The notes: a model not told the origin generated them from the sequence alone. 64,000 bases of DNA from Rhodobacter sp. (GCA_020250125.1 JADCEL010000054.1:1-64000); one strand, 5' to 3'; shown: positions 9,717-20,623, counted from the first letter of the stretch. A program made the numbers and translations.

Positions 9717-10883
9717 ATGCGCGCCGCCCTTGTCTGTCTGGTCTTCGCCTATGTGCTCAGCCAGTTCTACCGGGCCTTCCTGGCCGTCCTGTCGCCGCTG
9801 CTGACCGCCGATATCGGGGCCACGCCGGAAGACCTGGCGGCGGCCTCGGGCCTGTGGTTCCTGGCGTTTTCACTGATGCAGATTCCGGTGGGCAGCGCGC
9901 TGGACCGGGCGGGGCCGCGCCTGACCACCGCCCTGCTGCTGGCCGTCGGCGCGGCGGGGGCCGGTCTGTTCGCGGCCGCCACGGGGCCGGGGACGGTAAA
10001 GCTGGCGATGGTGCTGATCGGCATCGGCTGCTCTCCGGTGCTGATGGCCGGGTATTTCATTCTTGCCCGGACCTACCCGCCCGCGCTTTTTGGCACGCTG
10101 GCCGGTGCCATGATCGGCTTCGGCAGCTTCGGCAACATCGCCTCGGCCCTGCCGCTGGCCTGGGCGGCGGACAGTTTCGGCTGGCGGGGCACCGTGGGCG
10201 CGATTGCCGTCCTCACCCTGGCCACCGCGCTGGCCTGCCTTGTGCTGGTCCGCGACCCGCCGCGTCTGCCTGCCATCAGGGGATCGCTGCTGGATCTGCT
10301 GCGGCTGCGCGCGCTGTGGCCGATCCTGATCATGATGGCGGTCTGTTATGCCCCCGCCGCCGGGATCAGGGGGCTGTGGGTGGGGCCGTGGTACCGCGAT
10401 GTCTTCGGGGCCGATACCGCGCGCATCGGTCAGGTCACGCTGCTGATGGGGCTGGCGATGGTGGCGGGCAACTTCGCCTATGGCCCGCTGGACCGGCTTT
10501 TTGGCACCCGCAAGGGCGTGGTCCTGGGCGGCAACCTTGCCGCCGCCGCCTGCCTGTTGGGTATGGCACTGCTGCCGCTGTCCGGCGGCTGGGGCAGTGT
10601 CGCGCTGCTGGCGGGGCTTGGCTTTTTCGGCGCGTCCTTTCCCATGGTCATCGCCCATGGCCGCGCCTTCCTGCCGCCGCATCTGATGGGGCGGGGGGTG
10701 ACGCTGTTGAACCTGTTCGGGGTTGGCGCGGTGGGGGTAATGCAGATGGCCACCGGCGCGCTTTACGCTGCCGTTCCCGCCTCTACCCCGGATGCCCCCT
10801 ATGACGCGCTGTTCCTGGCCTTTGCCGGGGTCCTGCTGGCCGGCACGCTGATCTATGCCTTCAGCCGCGACCGCCTGGACTGA
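9717..10883 (+). CDS. MFS transporter
   Basis: Hydrophobic MFS-like protein with FYRAFLAVLSPLLTADIGATPEDLAAASGLWFLAFSLMQIPVG. Confidence 0.9.
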   Translation: MRAALVCLVFAYVLSQFYRAFLAVLSPLLTADIGATPEDLAAASGLWFLAFSLMQIPVGSALDRAGPRLTTALLLAVGAAGAGLFAAATGPGTVKLAMVLIGIGCSPVLMAGYFILARTYPPALFGTLAGAMIGFGSFGNIASALPLAWAADSFGWRGTVGAIAVLTLATALACLVLVRDPPRLPAIRGSLLDLLRLRALWPILIMMAVCYAPAAGIRGLWVGPWYRDVFGADTARIGQVTLLMGLAMVAGNFAYGPLDRLFGTRKGVVLGGNLAAAACLLGMALLPLSGGWGSVALLAGLGFFGASFPMVIAHGRAFLPPHLMGRGVTLLNLFGVGAVGVMQMATGALYAAVPASTPDAPYDALFLAFAGVLLAGTLIYAFSRDRLD

Positions 10884-10919
10884 CGCCGGCCCCTGCGGCG
10901 TTTGCACTTTCCCCGCGCC

Positions 10920-10938
10920 GCCCCTTGCGCTAAGGGGC
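10920..10938 (+). terminator. Hairpin between MFS gene and asd
   Basis: GCCCCTT-gcgct-AAGGGGC. Confidence 0.45.
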
Positions 10939-10964
10939 GCTGTCCGAAGTCAAGGAGTATCCCG

Positions 10965-11987
10965 ATGGGCTACAGGGTCGTCGTCGCGGGCGCCACGGGC
11001 AACGTGGGCCGCGAAATGCTGAACATCCTCGCCGAGCGCGAGTTTCCGGTGGATGAAATCGCGCCGCTTGCCTCGCGCAAGTCGCTGGGCACCGAGATCA
11101 GCTTTGGCGACAAGACCGTCAAGACCAAGGACCTGGACACTTTCGATTTCACCGGCTGGGACATTGCGCTGTTTGCCGTCGGGTCCGAGGCGACCAAGAT
11201 CTACGCGCCCCGCGCCGCTGCGGCGGGCTGCGTGGTGATCGATAACTCGTCGCTTTACCGTTATGACCCCGCGATCCCGCTGATCGTGCCGGAAGTGAAC
11301 GCGGACGCGATCCATGGCTACAAGAACAAGATGATCATCGCCAACCCCAACTGCTCCACCGCGCAGATGGTGGTGGCGCTCAAGCCCCTGCATGACCGCG
11401 CCCGGATCAGGCGGGTGGTGGTGACCACCCTCCAGTCGGTGTCGGGTGCGGGCAAAGAGGGCATTGACGAGCTGTGGGACCAGACCAAGGGTATCTATGT
11501 CCACGGTCAGGAGGTGGCCCCGAAGAAATTCCAGCGCCAGATCGCCTTCAACGTGATCCCGCAGATCGGCAGCTTCCTTGACGATGGCTCGACCCAGGAA
11601 GAATGGAAGATGGTGGCCGAGACCAAGAAGATTCTCGACAAGTCCATCAAGGTCACCGCCACCTGTGTGCGCGTGCCGGTCTTCGTCGGCCACTCGGAAT
11701 CGATCAACATCGAGTTCGAGGACTTTCTGGACGAACACGAGGCGCGCGATATCCTGCGCGAGGCACCCGGCGTGCTGGTGGTCGACAAGCGCGAACCCGG
11801 CGGCTACATCACGCCCATCGAATGCGTCGGCGAATACGCAACTTACGTCAGCCGCATCCGCCAGGACAGCACCATCGACAACGGCATCTCGCTGTGGTGC
11901 GTCTCCGACAACCTGCGCAAGGGTGCAGCGCTGAACGCGGTACAGATCGCCGAAGTGCTGGGCAACCGGTGTTTGAAGAAGGCCTGA
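10965..11987 (+). CDS. asd: Aspartate-semialdehyde dehydrogenase
   Basis: GATGNVGREMLNILAEREFPVDEI; IANPNCSTAQMVVALKPLHD. Confidence 0.96.
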   Translation: MGYRVVVAGATGNVGREMLNILAEREFPVDEIAPLASRKSLGTEISFGDKTVKTKDLDTFDFTGWDIALFAVGSEATKIYAPRAAAAGCVVIDNSSLYRYDPAIPLIVPEVNADAIHGYKNKMIIANPNCSTAQMVVALKPLHDRARIRRVVVTTLQSVSGAGKEGIDELWDQTKGIYVHGQEVAPKKFQRQIAFNVIPQIGSFLDDGSTQEEWKMVAETKKILDKSIKVTATCVRVPVFVGHSESINIEFEDFLDEHEARDILREAPGVLVVDKREPGGYITPIECVGEYATYVSRIRQDSTIDNGISLWCVSDNLRKGAALNAVQIAEVLGNRCLKKA

Positions 11988-12144
11988 CACACGGGGCCCG
12001 CACCGCCGCCCGGTGAGGGCGGCAAGGGCGGGGGCGGCACAGGGACCACAGCCTGTGCCGCCTCTTATGCTTTCGTCGGTCTTCCGGCACCTCGCCCCAT
12101 TTGCCATCGTCGCGCGGATGATGCCCTTGGAAGGTACCCGCGCC

Positions 12145-12905
12145 ATGACCCCGACCCTGCGCCTTGCCGCCGCTGCCTGCCTCTTCGCCCTGCCGGCCTT
12201 TGCGCAGACGCTGACGGCGGACGCAAAGATCACGAGTGTTACGGTTTACGGCAACGGGGCCATGGTGACGCGAAAGGTCGATCTGACCCTGCCGCCCGGG
12301 GTTTCGGAGGTGATCATCCCTGATCTTCCGACGCAATCGGGGTTTTTCGACGCCGAATCCTTTTTTGCGTCTTTGCGGATTAACGCCCCGGACGGCGTTG
12401 CCATCGTGGCGATCAGCGCCGCGCAGGATCTGCCTGCATCCCTGGAGCGACAGCCCGGCGCCGCCGTTCAGGCAGCACAGGCAGAGGTGGACCGGCTGGA
12501 CGCGGCCGTGCGCGAAAGTGCAGCGGCAGCGGAAGCGATCCGGCTGAAGGCAAAGGCGGCACAGGAACAGATTGCCGCCCTGCGCGGCATCGCCCAAACG
12601 CCGCATGGCGACCAAACCATCGACGATCTTCGCGCCCTGTCAGCAACCAGTCCAATGAACTGGTGCAGATCGACCTGAACAACCTGACAGGGCGCGACTG
12701 GCCGGTGCGGCTGCAGGACCGGGTGCCATTTTCGGAACAGGATGATCTGAAGATCAGCTTCACCGCCACGCCCCCCGCCACGACCGAAAACCTCAACCGG
12801 CAGCGTGGCGTGCTGGAATGGCGGTTCGATCTGCCCGCCGGGCAAACCAGACAGGTCACGCTGGAAACCCGGATGCAATGGCCAGAGGGCAAGGAACTGG
12901 AGTGA
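12145..12905 (+). pseudogene. MuiA/DUF4139-family protein with internal deletion and frame change
   Basis: Signal peptide and DUF4140-like N-terminus (ITSVTVYGNGAMVTRKVDLTLPPGVSEVIIPDLP) end at a stop near 12678; the C-terminus (DLNNLTGRDWPVRLQDRVPFSEQDDLKI...RMQWPEGKELE) continues in another frame. The middle of the family is missing. Confidence 0.7.
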
Positions 12906-13706
12906 GGGCCGGATACAGCCGGTCGCAGCCTGCGCCCACGCCGAGTCGTTCTGTCGCCGGATGCCGCGCTGTGTCGCCCTGTCATCGTTGGGATTGAGTC
13001 TCGTCGGCTCCTGTCGGCGCGGTCGCGAACCGCGTACGTTTCCGGACGTGCCCCAACCCGGTGAAAGGCGAATGATCGGTCTGACGGGACTTCGCCATGG
13101 CTGGCGCAGGCACGGTTTTCGCGTTCACACCGATCAGGCCGCCGGGGGACCGGGCATCGGGCTTCGCACATGTCTGCGCCGGAAAAGCCTGCGTGACAGA
13201 ATGCCATGCAACCCCGGCACTTTGCCGGCGGCAAAGCGCAGGCAGAAGGGCTTGAAGCATGTCCTCGCCCTGCGCCCGGACGGCATCGTCATCCCGGACA
13301 TTCGCGGCTTCCGCAGGGCACCAGCCAGCCATCAGGCAATCCGGGCCGCAGGTGCTTTTCCTGCCCGCGTACCCTTCTCACCTCAGGCCCGGCGAGCGGG
13401 TCTTTGCCAGGTTCCAACGCCCGCTGCGAAAGGCAACAGCCTGACGGCGATGCGACCGATCCCCGCTGCGCCCCTGTCCGGGTCAGTGAAGGCCGGTGCC
13501 CCGAACCGGGCATCGGCCAACAGCCGCCCGGCCTGCGCGCGCGCCGCCCGGCCGGCGGGCTGAACCGGACCGTGTCCTTCCGCCAACGGTCTTCTCCGCC
13601 CCCAAACCTGTGCCAGGGTCTTGCGGCGCGCAACCGCAACCCTGCACCGACGCAACCCTGCATCTTCTGTTCGGAAGTATCCTCGGGGGGTGAATTGGCC
13701 GCAGGC

Positions 13707-13727
13707 CAAGAGGGGGGCAGACAGCCC
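13707..13727. terminator. Hairpin at the 3' end of truA (approximate coordinates)
   Basis: GGGGGGcagacaGCCCCCC. Confidence 0.5.
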
Positions 13728-13738
13728 CCCTGCTGCGG

Positions 13739-14512
13739 TCAGGCCCCCGGAAACGGGTCTTCAGGATAGCTTACCCCCACCAGATACAGCCCCTGCGGCG
13801 GGCAGACCGGGCCGCAGGCGGCGCGGTCGCGCGCGGCCAGGGCGCGGGCGACATCCCCCGGGCTCCAGGCGCCGGCCCCGACCCGTTCCAGCGTGCCCAC
13901 GATGGAGCGGACCTGATTGTGCAGAAAGCTGCGGGCGCGCAGGTGAAAGCGGAATTCCCACCCTCCGGGAACGGCCGCCATCTCGATCCGCACCTCGTCC
14001 AGCGTCTTCACCGCCGAGGCCGCCTGGCAGCAGGCCGACCGGAAGGTGGTGAAATCCTGCTTGCCCGGCAGATGCGCCGCACCGGCGCGCATCGCACCGA
14101 TATCCAGCGGGTTAAGCACCTGCCAGACCCGCCCCCGGTCCTGCGTCAGCGGCGCGCGGCGCTGGACCAGGCGGTACAGATAGCGCCGCTCCATCGCCGA
14201 AAAGCGCGCGTGAAAGTCATCCGCAACCCGTGCTGCGGCCAGAATGGCAATCGGGGCCGGGCGCAGATGGGCGTTCAGCGCCTCGGCCAGGCGGAACGGG
14301 TCCCAGTCGCGCGCAAGGTCCGCATGGGCGACGTGGCCCGTGGCATGCACACCTGCATCGGTGCGCCCGGCCCCGGTGATCTGCGGTGCGGCGGGGTCCA
14401 GACGGGCCAGCGCCGCCTCGATGGCCGATTGCACCGATGGCGCATTCGCCTGCCTCTGCCAGCCCGAAAACGGGCCGCCATCATAATCGATCTTCAGCGC
14501 GAATCTGGGCAT
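13739..14512 (-). CDS. truA: tRNA pseudouridine(38-40) synthase TruA
   Basis: [32 protein letters not shown]. Confidence 0.96.
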   Translation of the reverse strand: MPRFALKIDYDGGPFSGWQRQANAPSVQSAIEAALARLDPAAPQITGAGRTDAGVHATGHVAHADLARDWDPFRLAEALNAHLRPAPIAILAAARVADDFHARFSAMERRYLYRLVQRRAPLTQDRGRVWQVLNPLDIGAMRAGAAHLPGKQDFTTFRSACCQAASAVKTLDEVRIEMAAVPGGWEFRFHLRARSFLHNQVRSIVGTLERVGAGAWSPGDVARALAARDRAACGPVCPPQGLYLVGVSYPEDPFPGA

Positions 14513-14616
14513 CCTGCCGGGGTAGCCGATGCCCCGCGCGCTGGCAACCGGGGCTTGCCCCTGTCCTTTGCCCCCGTCCCTGCCTATGTTCCCCGGCAGG
14601 CAACAGGGGGCAGGAT

Positions 14617-16029
14617 GTGCTGGGATCGATCACGGACGGGCTGACGCGCGGCGTCGAAGGGGCCTTCGCCAGCCTGTCGGGTGCCTTCTTCGAACCTGTG
14701 ATCCGGCTTGGGGTCACGGGTCTGTCGCGGTCAGGCAAGACCGTGTTCATCACCGGGCTGGTGGCCAACCTGATGGACCGGGGCCGGATGCCACAGCTTG
14801 CCGCCGCCGCCGAGGGGCGGATTTCGGCGGTCTGGATGCAGCCGCAGCCGCATGACACCGTCGCGCGCTTTGATGTGGAGTCGCATCTGGCGGCGCTGGG
14901 CGGCGATGCCCCGCGCTGGCCCGCCTCAACCCGCAGCGTGGCGGAACTGCGCCTGTCGTTCCGGGTGCAGCCTGTCGGCCTTTTTGCCAGCCTGGGCGGG
15001 CCGCGCACCGTGCATCTGGACATCGTCGATTACCCCGGCGAATGGCTGATGGACCTGGCGCTGATGGAGAAATCCTATGCCGACTGGTCCGACGACACGC
15101 TGTCGCGCATTGCCAGACGCCCACAGGCTGCGGCCTATATGGCCCAGGCCAGGGCCGAGGATGGCAGCCTGACGCTGGACGAGGGGCGCGCGCAATCGCT
15201 GGCGGCCGCCTTCACCGCCTATCTTCAGGCGGCGCGCGAGGCGGGCTTTTCCGATTGCACGCCGGGCCGCTTCCTGATGCCGGGCGATCTGGCCGGGTCC
15301 CCCGCCCTGACCTTCGCGCCTTTGCCGATGCCTGCGGCATCGCCGCGCGGCTCGCTCTGGCGCGAGATGGACCGCCGCTATGATGCCTACCGGCGCGGGG
15401 TGGTTCGCCCCTTTTTCCGCGATCATTTCTCGCGCATCGACCGCCAGGTGGTGCTGGTCGATGCGCTCAGCGCCATTCACGCCGGTCCCCAGGCGGTGGA
15501 GGACCTGCGCCGCACGATGGCCGAGGTTCTGCTGGCCTTCAAACCGGGCCGGAGCGCGTTCCTGACCTCGATCTTCACCGGGCAAAGGGTGGAAAAGGTG
15601 CTGTTTGCCGCCACCAAGGCCGATCATCTGCACCACACCCAGCATCCGCGCCTGACCGCGATCATCGACGCCATGCTGCGCGATGCCCGCGACCGTGCCG
15701 ATTTCGCCGGGGCGCAAACCGCCGGCATGGCCATCGCCTCGATCCGGGCCACCGTCGAGGAAGAGGTGATCCGCAACGGCCGGACGGTTCCCGCCGTGCG
15801 CGGGCGGCTGCAAAGCACCGGCAAGATGGCCACGATGTATGCGGGCGAATTGCCCGCCGACCCCGCCCGCCTGATGGCCCCGGCGCGCGAAGGGGCCGAA
15901 CGCTGGCTGGATGCCGATTATCAGGTGATGTCCTTCGCCCCCGCCCGCATGACGCTTGCCCCCGGCGACGGGCCGCCCCACATCCGGCTGGACCGCGCTG
16001 CGGAATTCCTGATCGGAGACCGGCTGTGA
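14617..16029 (+). CDS. YcjX family GTP-binding protein (DUF463)
   Basis: GTG start; [43 protein letters not shown]. Confidence 0.9.
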   Translation: MLGSITDGLTRGVEGAFASLSGAFFEPVIRLGVTGLSRSGKTVFITGLVANLMDRGRMPQLAAAAEGRISAVWMQPQPHDTVARFDVESHLAALGGDAPRWPASTRSVAELRLSFRVQPVGLFASLGGPRTVHLDIVDYPGEWLMDLALMEKSYADWSDDTLSRIARRPQAAAYMAQARAEDGSLTLDEGRAQSLAAAFTAYLQAAREAGFSDCTPGRFLMPGDLAGSPALTFAPLPMPAASPRGSLWREMDRRYDAYRRGVVRPFFRDHFSRIDRQVVLVDALSAIHAGPQAVEDLRRTMAEVLLAFKPGRSAFLTSIFTGQRVEKVLFAATKADHLHHTQHPRLTAIIDAMLRDARDRADFAGAQTAGMAIASIRATVEEEVIRNGRTVPAVRGRLQSTGKMATMYAGELPADPARLMAPAREGAERWLDADYQVMSFAPARMTLAPGDGPPHIRLDRAAEFLIGDRL

Positions 16030-17021
16030 CCGATGCCCCGCCGCTGAAGCCCCTGCTGATCGAACGTGACGAGGATCCGGACGCGCCCACCCCTGCCAGC
16101 GTCCCCCCTGTCCCCGATCCGGACCGCCCCGAGGTGCCGGCCCGTCTGCCCCCGCCGCCCGGATCGGCACTGACGCGGGCCGCGCTGTGGGTGTTCGGGG
16201 CGCTGTTTTCCTTTGTGCTGTCGGTCGCGGCCTGGGATTTTGTGACCGGTCTGCTGACGCGCGACAGCCTGCTGGGCACGGTGGCCCTTGTGCTGGTGGG
16301 TCTGGCGGTGGTGATGGTGCTGGCGCTGGCGCTGCGCGAACTGGCGGGGTTTGCCCGCATGGCGCGCATCGATACGCTGCGCCTGCGCGCCGTCGAGGCC
16401 GCATCAACGGCGGATATCCAAGAGGCGCGCAGCGTGGTCGCAGGGCTGGTGTCGCTCTACAGCGGCCGCCCCGAATTCGCCCCGGCGCGGGCGCGGCTGA
16501 CGGCGCGCGGCGCCGAGGTGTTCGATGCCGATGGTCTTCTGTCGCTGGCCGAGGCGGAACTGATGGCCCCGCTGGATCAATCCGCCCGGCGCGAGGTGGA
16601 AGCGGCCGCACGGCAGGTGGCCACCGTCACCGCCCTGGTGCCCCTGGCACTGGCCGATGTGGCCACAGCCCTTTACGCCAATCTGCGGATGATCCGGCGG
16701 ATTGCCGCGATCTATGGCGGGCGTTCGGGCACGCTGGGGTCACTGCGGCTGATGCGCGGCGTCTTCACCCATCTGGCGGCCACAGGCGCGCTGGCGGTGG
16801 GCGATGACATGATCCATTCGGTCGCGGGCGGTGGCATCCTGTCGCGCATTTCGCGCCGCTTTGGCGAAGGCGTGGTCAATGGTGCGCTGACCGCCCGCGT
16901 CGGCGTGGCGGCCATGGATGTGTGCCGCCCCTTGCCCTTCCGCGCCCTGCCCCGCCCCACGACGACCAACCTTGTCTCCCGCGGGCTGGCCGGGCTGTTT
17001 GCCGAGACCAGGGAAAGCTGA
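16026..17021 (+). CDS. YcjF-like/TIGR01620 family membrane protein (DUF697)
   Basis: Coupled to the YcjX-like gene (4-bp overlap); TM pair and GGILSRISRRFGEGVVNGALTARVGVAAMDVCRPLPF. Confidence 0.85.
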   Translation: MTDAPPLKPLLIERDEDPDAPTPASVPPVPDPDRPEVPARLPPPPGSALTRAALWVFGALFSFVLSVAAWDFVTGLLTRDSLLGTVALVLVGLAVVMVLALALRELAGFARMARIDTLRLRAVEAASTADIQEARSVVAGLVSLYSGRPEFAPARARLTARGAEVFDADGLLSLAEAELMAPLDQSARREVEAAARQVATVTALVPLALADVATALYANLRMIRRIAAIYGGRSGTLGSLRLMRGVFTHLAATGALAVGDDMIHSVAGGGILSRISRRFGEGVVNGALTARVGVAAMDVCRPLPFRALPRPTTTNLVSRGLAGLFAETRES

Positions 17022-17154
17022 CGTCAGGGCGCAGGGACTGCGGGTTCGGGCTGGCAGGGCGACGGTTGCGGCGGGTCCTGCCTTCGGCGGGGCGAACCGG
17101 TTGCGGCGGTGATCCTTGGCACATGCGGGGGACTGTTGGTCTTGCGCCTGGCCC

Positions 17155-17275
17155 TGTGCCCCCGAGGCGGGCCAGGAAACGCACGGCGCTTCCCCCGCCC
17201 GCGCGGGACGGTGCCCCGCAGACCGCCAGGTCCAGGCACAACGGCAGGCCAGCGCCGGCCGGGGGCGTGGCGCGG
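17155..17275 (-). repeat. Dispersed hairpin-rich repeat, copy C (inverted, partial)
   Basis: Reverse complement reads GCTGGCCTGCCGTTGTGCCTGGACCTGGCGGTCTGCGGGGCACCGTCCCGCGCGGGCGGGGGAAGCGCCGTGCGTTTCCTGGCCCGCC, matching copies A and B. Confidence 0.8.
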
Positions 17276-17367
17276 GCGGACGCGCCGCACGCGCACCGCA
17301 GGGCTTGGGCGATGGCCCCGGCCGCAACACGCGGGGCACGCAGGCGGAAAGGTTGCCCGCCTTCCGT

Positions 17368-18396
17368 TCAGGCCGCCCATGCGGCCGGCACGTTGTCTGC
17401 ACCCGCCTGAGCGACCCGCAGCACGATCTTCCCGATATGGCCGGAGCTTTCCATGCGGCGGTGCGCCTCTGCCGCGTCTTCCAGAACGTATTCCGAATCC
17501 AGCACCACCCGCAGCTTGCCGTCCGCGATCATCGGCCAGACGTGCTGTTCCAGTTCGGCGGCATAGCCCGCTTTTGCCAGATCAGACTGCGGGCGCAGGG
17601 TGCTGCCGGTGATGGTCAGCCGCCGCATCATCACCTCGGCAAAGTTCAGTTCCACCTTCGCCCCGCTCAGAAAGGCGATCTGCACCAGCCGCCCGTCATC
17701 GGCCAGCGCCTTGACATTGCGCGGCAGGTAAGTCCCGCCGACCATGTCCAGGATCAGGTTCGCGCCCCCTTCGGCGCGCAGGGTGTCGACGAAATCCTGG
17801 GTCCGGTAGTTGATTGCGCGCTCTGCCCCCAGCGCCAGACAGGCTGCGCATTTGTCATCCGACCCGGCGGTGGCAAAGACCCGCGCGCCCAGGGCGGCGG
17901 CAATCTGGATTGCGGTGGTGCCGATGCCGGAGGATCCGCCATGCACCAGAAACCGCTCGCCCGCCCGCAGCCCGCCGCGCAGCACCATGTTCGACCAGAC
18001 GGTGAAGCAGGTTTCGGGCAGGCAGGCCGCCGCCTTCAGGTCCATCCCCGCAGGAACAGGCAGGGCATGGGCGGCATTCGTGACCGCATATTCGGCATAG
18101 CCGCCGCCCGGCAGCAGCGCGCAGACCCTGTCGCCGATCTGCCAGCGCGCAACGCCCGGCCCCACCTCCACCACCACGCCCGCCGCCTCCAGCCCCGGCA
18201 GGGGCGAGGCATTGGCAGGCGGCGCATAGGCCCCGGCCCGCTGCAGCGCATCCGGGCGGTTGACGCCCGCATAGGCCACGCGGATCACGATCTGGCCGTG
18301 GCCGGGAACCGGCACGGGCAGGATCACCGGCGTCAGGACCTCCGGCCCGCCGGGTTCGGAAATTGCCACGGCGCGCATCGTATGGGACAGGGCCAT
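17368..18396 (-). CDS. NAD(P)H-quinone oxidoreductase (zinc-type alcohol dehydrogenase superfamily)
   Basis: MRAVAISEPGGPEVL; VHGGSSGIGTTAIQIA; NYRTQDFVDTLR. Confidence 0.92.
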   Translation of the reverse strand: MALSHTMRAVAISEPGGPEVLTPVILPVPVPGHGQIVIRVAYAGVNRPDALQRAGAYAPPANASPLPGLEAAGVVVEVGPGVARWQIGDRVCALLPGGGYAEYAVTNAAHALPVPAGMDLKAAACLPETCFTVWSNMVLRGGLRAGERFLVHGGSSGIGTTAIQIAAALGARVFATAGSDDKCAACLALGAERAINYRTQDFVDTLRAEGGANLILDMVGGTYLPRNVKALADDGRLVQIAFLSGAKVELNFAEVMMRRLTITGSTLRPQSDLAKAGYAAELEQHVWPMIADGKLRVVLDSEYVLEDAAEAHRRMESSGHIGKIVLRVAQAGADNVPAAWAA

Positions 18397-18404
18397 GGAA
18401 CCTC

Positions 18405-19100
18405 TCAGAACCGGAACTTGCCGGGAAGGTCATCCGGCACGGTGGGGGCCTTGACCGCTTCCATCAGTTTCAGCGGCCCCGCCAGCAGCGCCTTCGACAG
18501 CGGGTTGTTGCGCAGGCCAGCCTTCGCCTTTTCGATCCGCATGACATCGTCAATCCGCCTGTCCAGAAACTCCCAGGTGGCCTGATGCCCGATGCTGTCA
18601 TCGCCCAGCCAGAACAGCACGGTTGCGGCATAGACCGCAGACAGGGTGGCCCGCTTGGTATACCAGTTCACATCGCGTGATGTGTCCCCCAGCGCGTCCC
18701 AGATCGCGTCTGCCGTGCCCCAGATCGCCTTGGCCCCGTCCGCCGCATGGGTGGGCAGCGCGAACAGCGTGGCACCGCGCCGCACCACTTCCTTGTCAGT
18801 CACCGACTCCAGCCGAAGGCGGATCGCAGCCGCCACCCGGTCACGGTAGCGCATGGCCACAAGGTCTGTCGCCTTCAGCTTTGCCACCATCGCGTCATCG
18901 CCGCGCCGGTGAAAGGCCAGCGCCAGATCAACCGCTCCGCGCGGGAACAGCGCCCGTGCCAGGCCGGGTTCTACCCCCGATGCCGCAATCGCGGCCCGCA
19001 GGGTGGTGTCCGACCACCCATCGAACGGCACATGCGCCAGGGCTGCGTCCAGCACGGCGGTCTTTGCGGCCAGTACGGTGTCGTCCGTTTCGGTGGTCAT
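18405..19100 (-). CDS. COQ9 family protein
   Basis: AALAHVPFDGWSDTTLRAAIAASGV...WYTKRATLSAVYAATVLFWLGD. Confidence 0.92.
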   Translation of the reverse strand: MTTETDDTVLAAKTAVLDAALAHVPFDGWSDTTLRAAIAASGVEPGLARALFPRGAVDLALAFHRRGDDAMVAKLKATDLVAMRYRDRVAAAIRLRLESVTDKEVVRRGATLFALPTHAADGAKAIWGTADAIWDALGDTSRDVNWYTKRATLSAVYAATVLFWLGDDSIGHQATWEFLDRRIDDVMRIEKAKAGLRNNPLSKALLAGPLKLMEAVKAPTVPDDLPGKFRF

Positions 19101-19249
19101 GTCCTGCACTCCTGTGTCGTCGTCAGAAGTATAGCGTTTGCACGCCAGAGGCAAACCGGCAGCGGTGGACAAGCCCCCCCGCTTTTGCTATCGCTCGGTC
19201 CGCCTGCACAATTCGTGCAACTCTAACTTAGGAAGGTGGTGACAACCAC

Positions 19250-19456
19250 ATGCAGGTCAGCGTTCGCGACAACAATGTCGATCAGGCCCTTCGGGCCCTG
19301 AAGAAAAAGCTCCAGCGCGAGGGTGTGTTTCGGGAAATGAAGCTCAAGCAGCATTTCGAGAAACCCTCGGTCAAGAAAGCCCGCGAGAAAGCCGAAGCCG
19401 TGCGCCGTGCGCGCAAGCTCGCGCGCAAGAAATTGCAGCGGGAAGGCGGCCTCTGA
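19250..19456 (+). CDS. rpsU: 30S ribosomal protein S21
   Basis: [33 protein letters not shown]... Confidence 0.97.
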   Translation: MQVSVRDNNVDQALRALKKKLQREGVFREMKLKQHFEKPSVKKAREKAEAVRRARKLARKKLQREGGL

Positions 19457-19570
19457 GCCTTTTCTGAACTCTGTCGCCGCAAGGCGAAGGGCGGGGCAAC
19501 CCGCCATCCGATCAACCCCCGTGCCTTGGCCCGGGGGTTTTTCGTTGCCCTGTCTGAAGGCACATTGTGC
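19435..19570 (+). repeat. Direct repeat copy 1: rpsU 3' end plus terminator
   Basis: 136 bp matching 21850-21985 with four mismatches. Confidence 0.95.
19514..19542 (+). terminator. Rho-independent terminator of rpsU
   Basis: AACCCCC...GGGGGTTTTT. Confidence 0.85.
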
Positions 19571-19588
19571 GCCGCCGGAATTGTGCCG

Positions 19589-20623
19589 TCAGTTGGCCTG
19601 GAAAAAGTCCGTCACTTCGGCGATGATCTGCCGGTGTTCCGCCCTGCGGTCTTCCCGACCGTCTTCGCAGACATAGACGTCATCGGGTTCTTCCTGTTGC
19701 AGGATTTCAATGGCCCGTTCGGTGCAGACGCCCAGAAAATCGAAGTGGGCCATCGTCGCCGGTTCATGATAGATGGCCAAAGACGCGGGCAATGCCGCAA
19801 CCAGGGCGCGGGACTCCACGTCCAGATCGAGGCCCTCGATAGCGACTGGCGCGCCATAGACCAGCACGGGGCGGGCGATTGCGCCCAGACTTTCCAGAGA
19901 AAGGCTTTGCGTGCCGCCAAGGTCGAAAACAGCAAAGGCACGGATGCGGGGGTCGGACAGATCGCCGGACATTGCCACCCGATCCTCTGGGGTTTTGGCA
20001 ACGCCCCAGTCATTGAAGATGGTACAGACACGGTCATCCGGATGGCTTGTGCAGAAGGCATCGGTCCGCCCCGGATCAAACCGCGCCCCGGCCAGCAGCA
20101 TGGCCGTAAACCCGCCCAGGGAATGGCCTGCCATATAGATGCGGCTTGCATCAACAGAAGGGCCGATTCCCGGGTCATCCAGAACGGTGTCAATCACGCG
20201 GCTGACATCGCGCGGCCGTTCCCACAGTTCCCGCCGCTGATCCTGGTCGCGCTGAAAGGTCGAGGTGCCCGGATGATCGGTGGCGGCAACGATAAAGCCT
20301 GCGGCAACCAGCCCTTCGGCCAGCCACGCCTGATTGCGGGCATTTCCGAACATACCGTGCGACAGGACGACAAGCGGGTATGAACCGGGAACCGGATCTG
20401 CGTCAGGTGCCACGCGGATCGGTTCCCAGACCGCGTTTCCAAGGGCAAGAACCGTGTCCGCCGGATCCGCTGCCGGATACCAGACAAAGCCGGTGGTTGC
20501 GCGCCCACCCGTCGGGTCGGGCAGCGACAACTCCATCAGGCCGGTCTGATCGGCCATGGCGCCCAAGGGCACTAAGGAAAGGATGAGCGAAGACAAGGTT
20601 GTCCGGGTACGTGCGACGGTCAT
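19589..20623 (-). CDS. Secreted alpha/beta hydrolase (dienelactone hydrolase/platelet-activating-factor-acetylhydrolase-like)
   Basis: Signal peptide; PLVVLSHGMFGNARNQAWLAEGLVAAGFIVAATDHPGT; GHSLGGFTAM. Confidence 0.88.
   Translation of the reverse strand: MTVARTRTTLSSLILSLVPLGAMADQTGLMELSLPDPTGGRATTGFVWYPAADPADTVLALGNAVWEPIRVAPDADPVPGSYPLVVLSHGMFGNARNQAWLAEGLVAAGFIVAATDHPGTSTFQRDQDQRRELWERPRDVSRVIDTVLDDPGIGPSVDASRIYMAGHSLGGFTAMLLAGARFDPGRTDAFCTSHPDDRVCTIFNDWGVAKTPEDRVAMSGDLSDPRIRAFAVFDLGGTQSLSLESLGAIARPVLVYGAPVAIEGLDLDVESRALVAALPASLAIYHEPATMAHFDFLGVCTERAIEILQQEEPDDVYVCEDGREDRRAEHRQIIAEVTDFFQAN

Noticed and set aside
19282-19563. Minus ORF antisense to rpsU
   Set aside because: Shadow ORF; rpsU is unambiguous.
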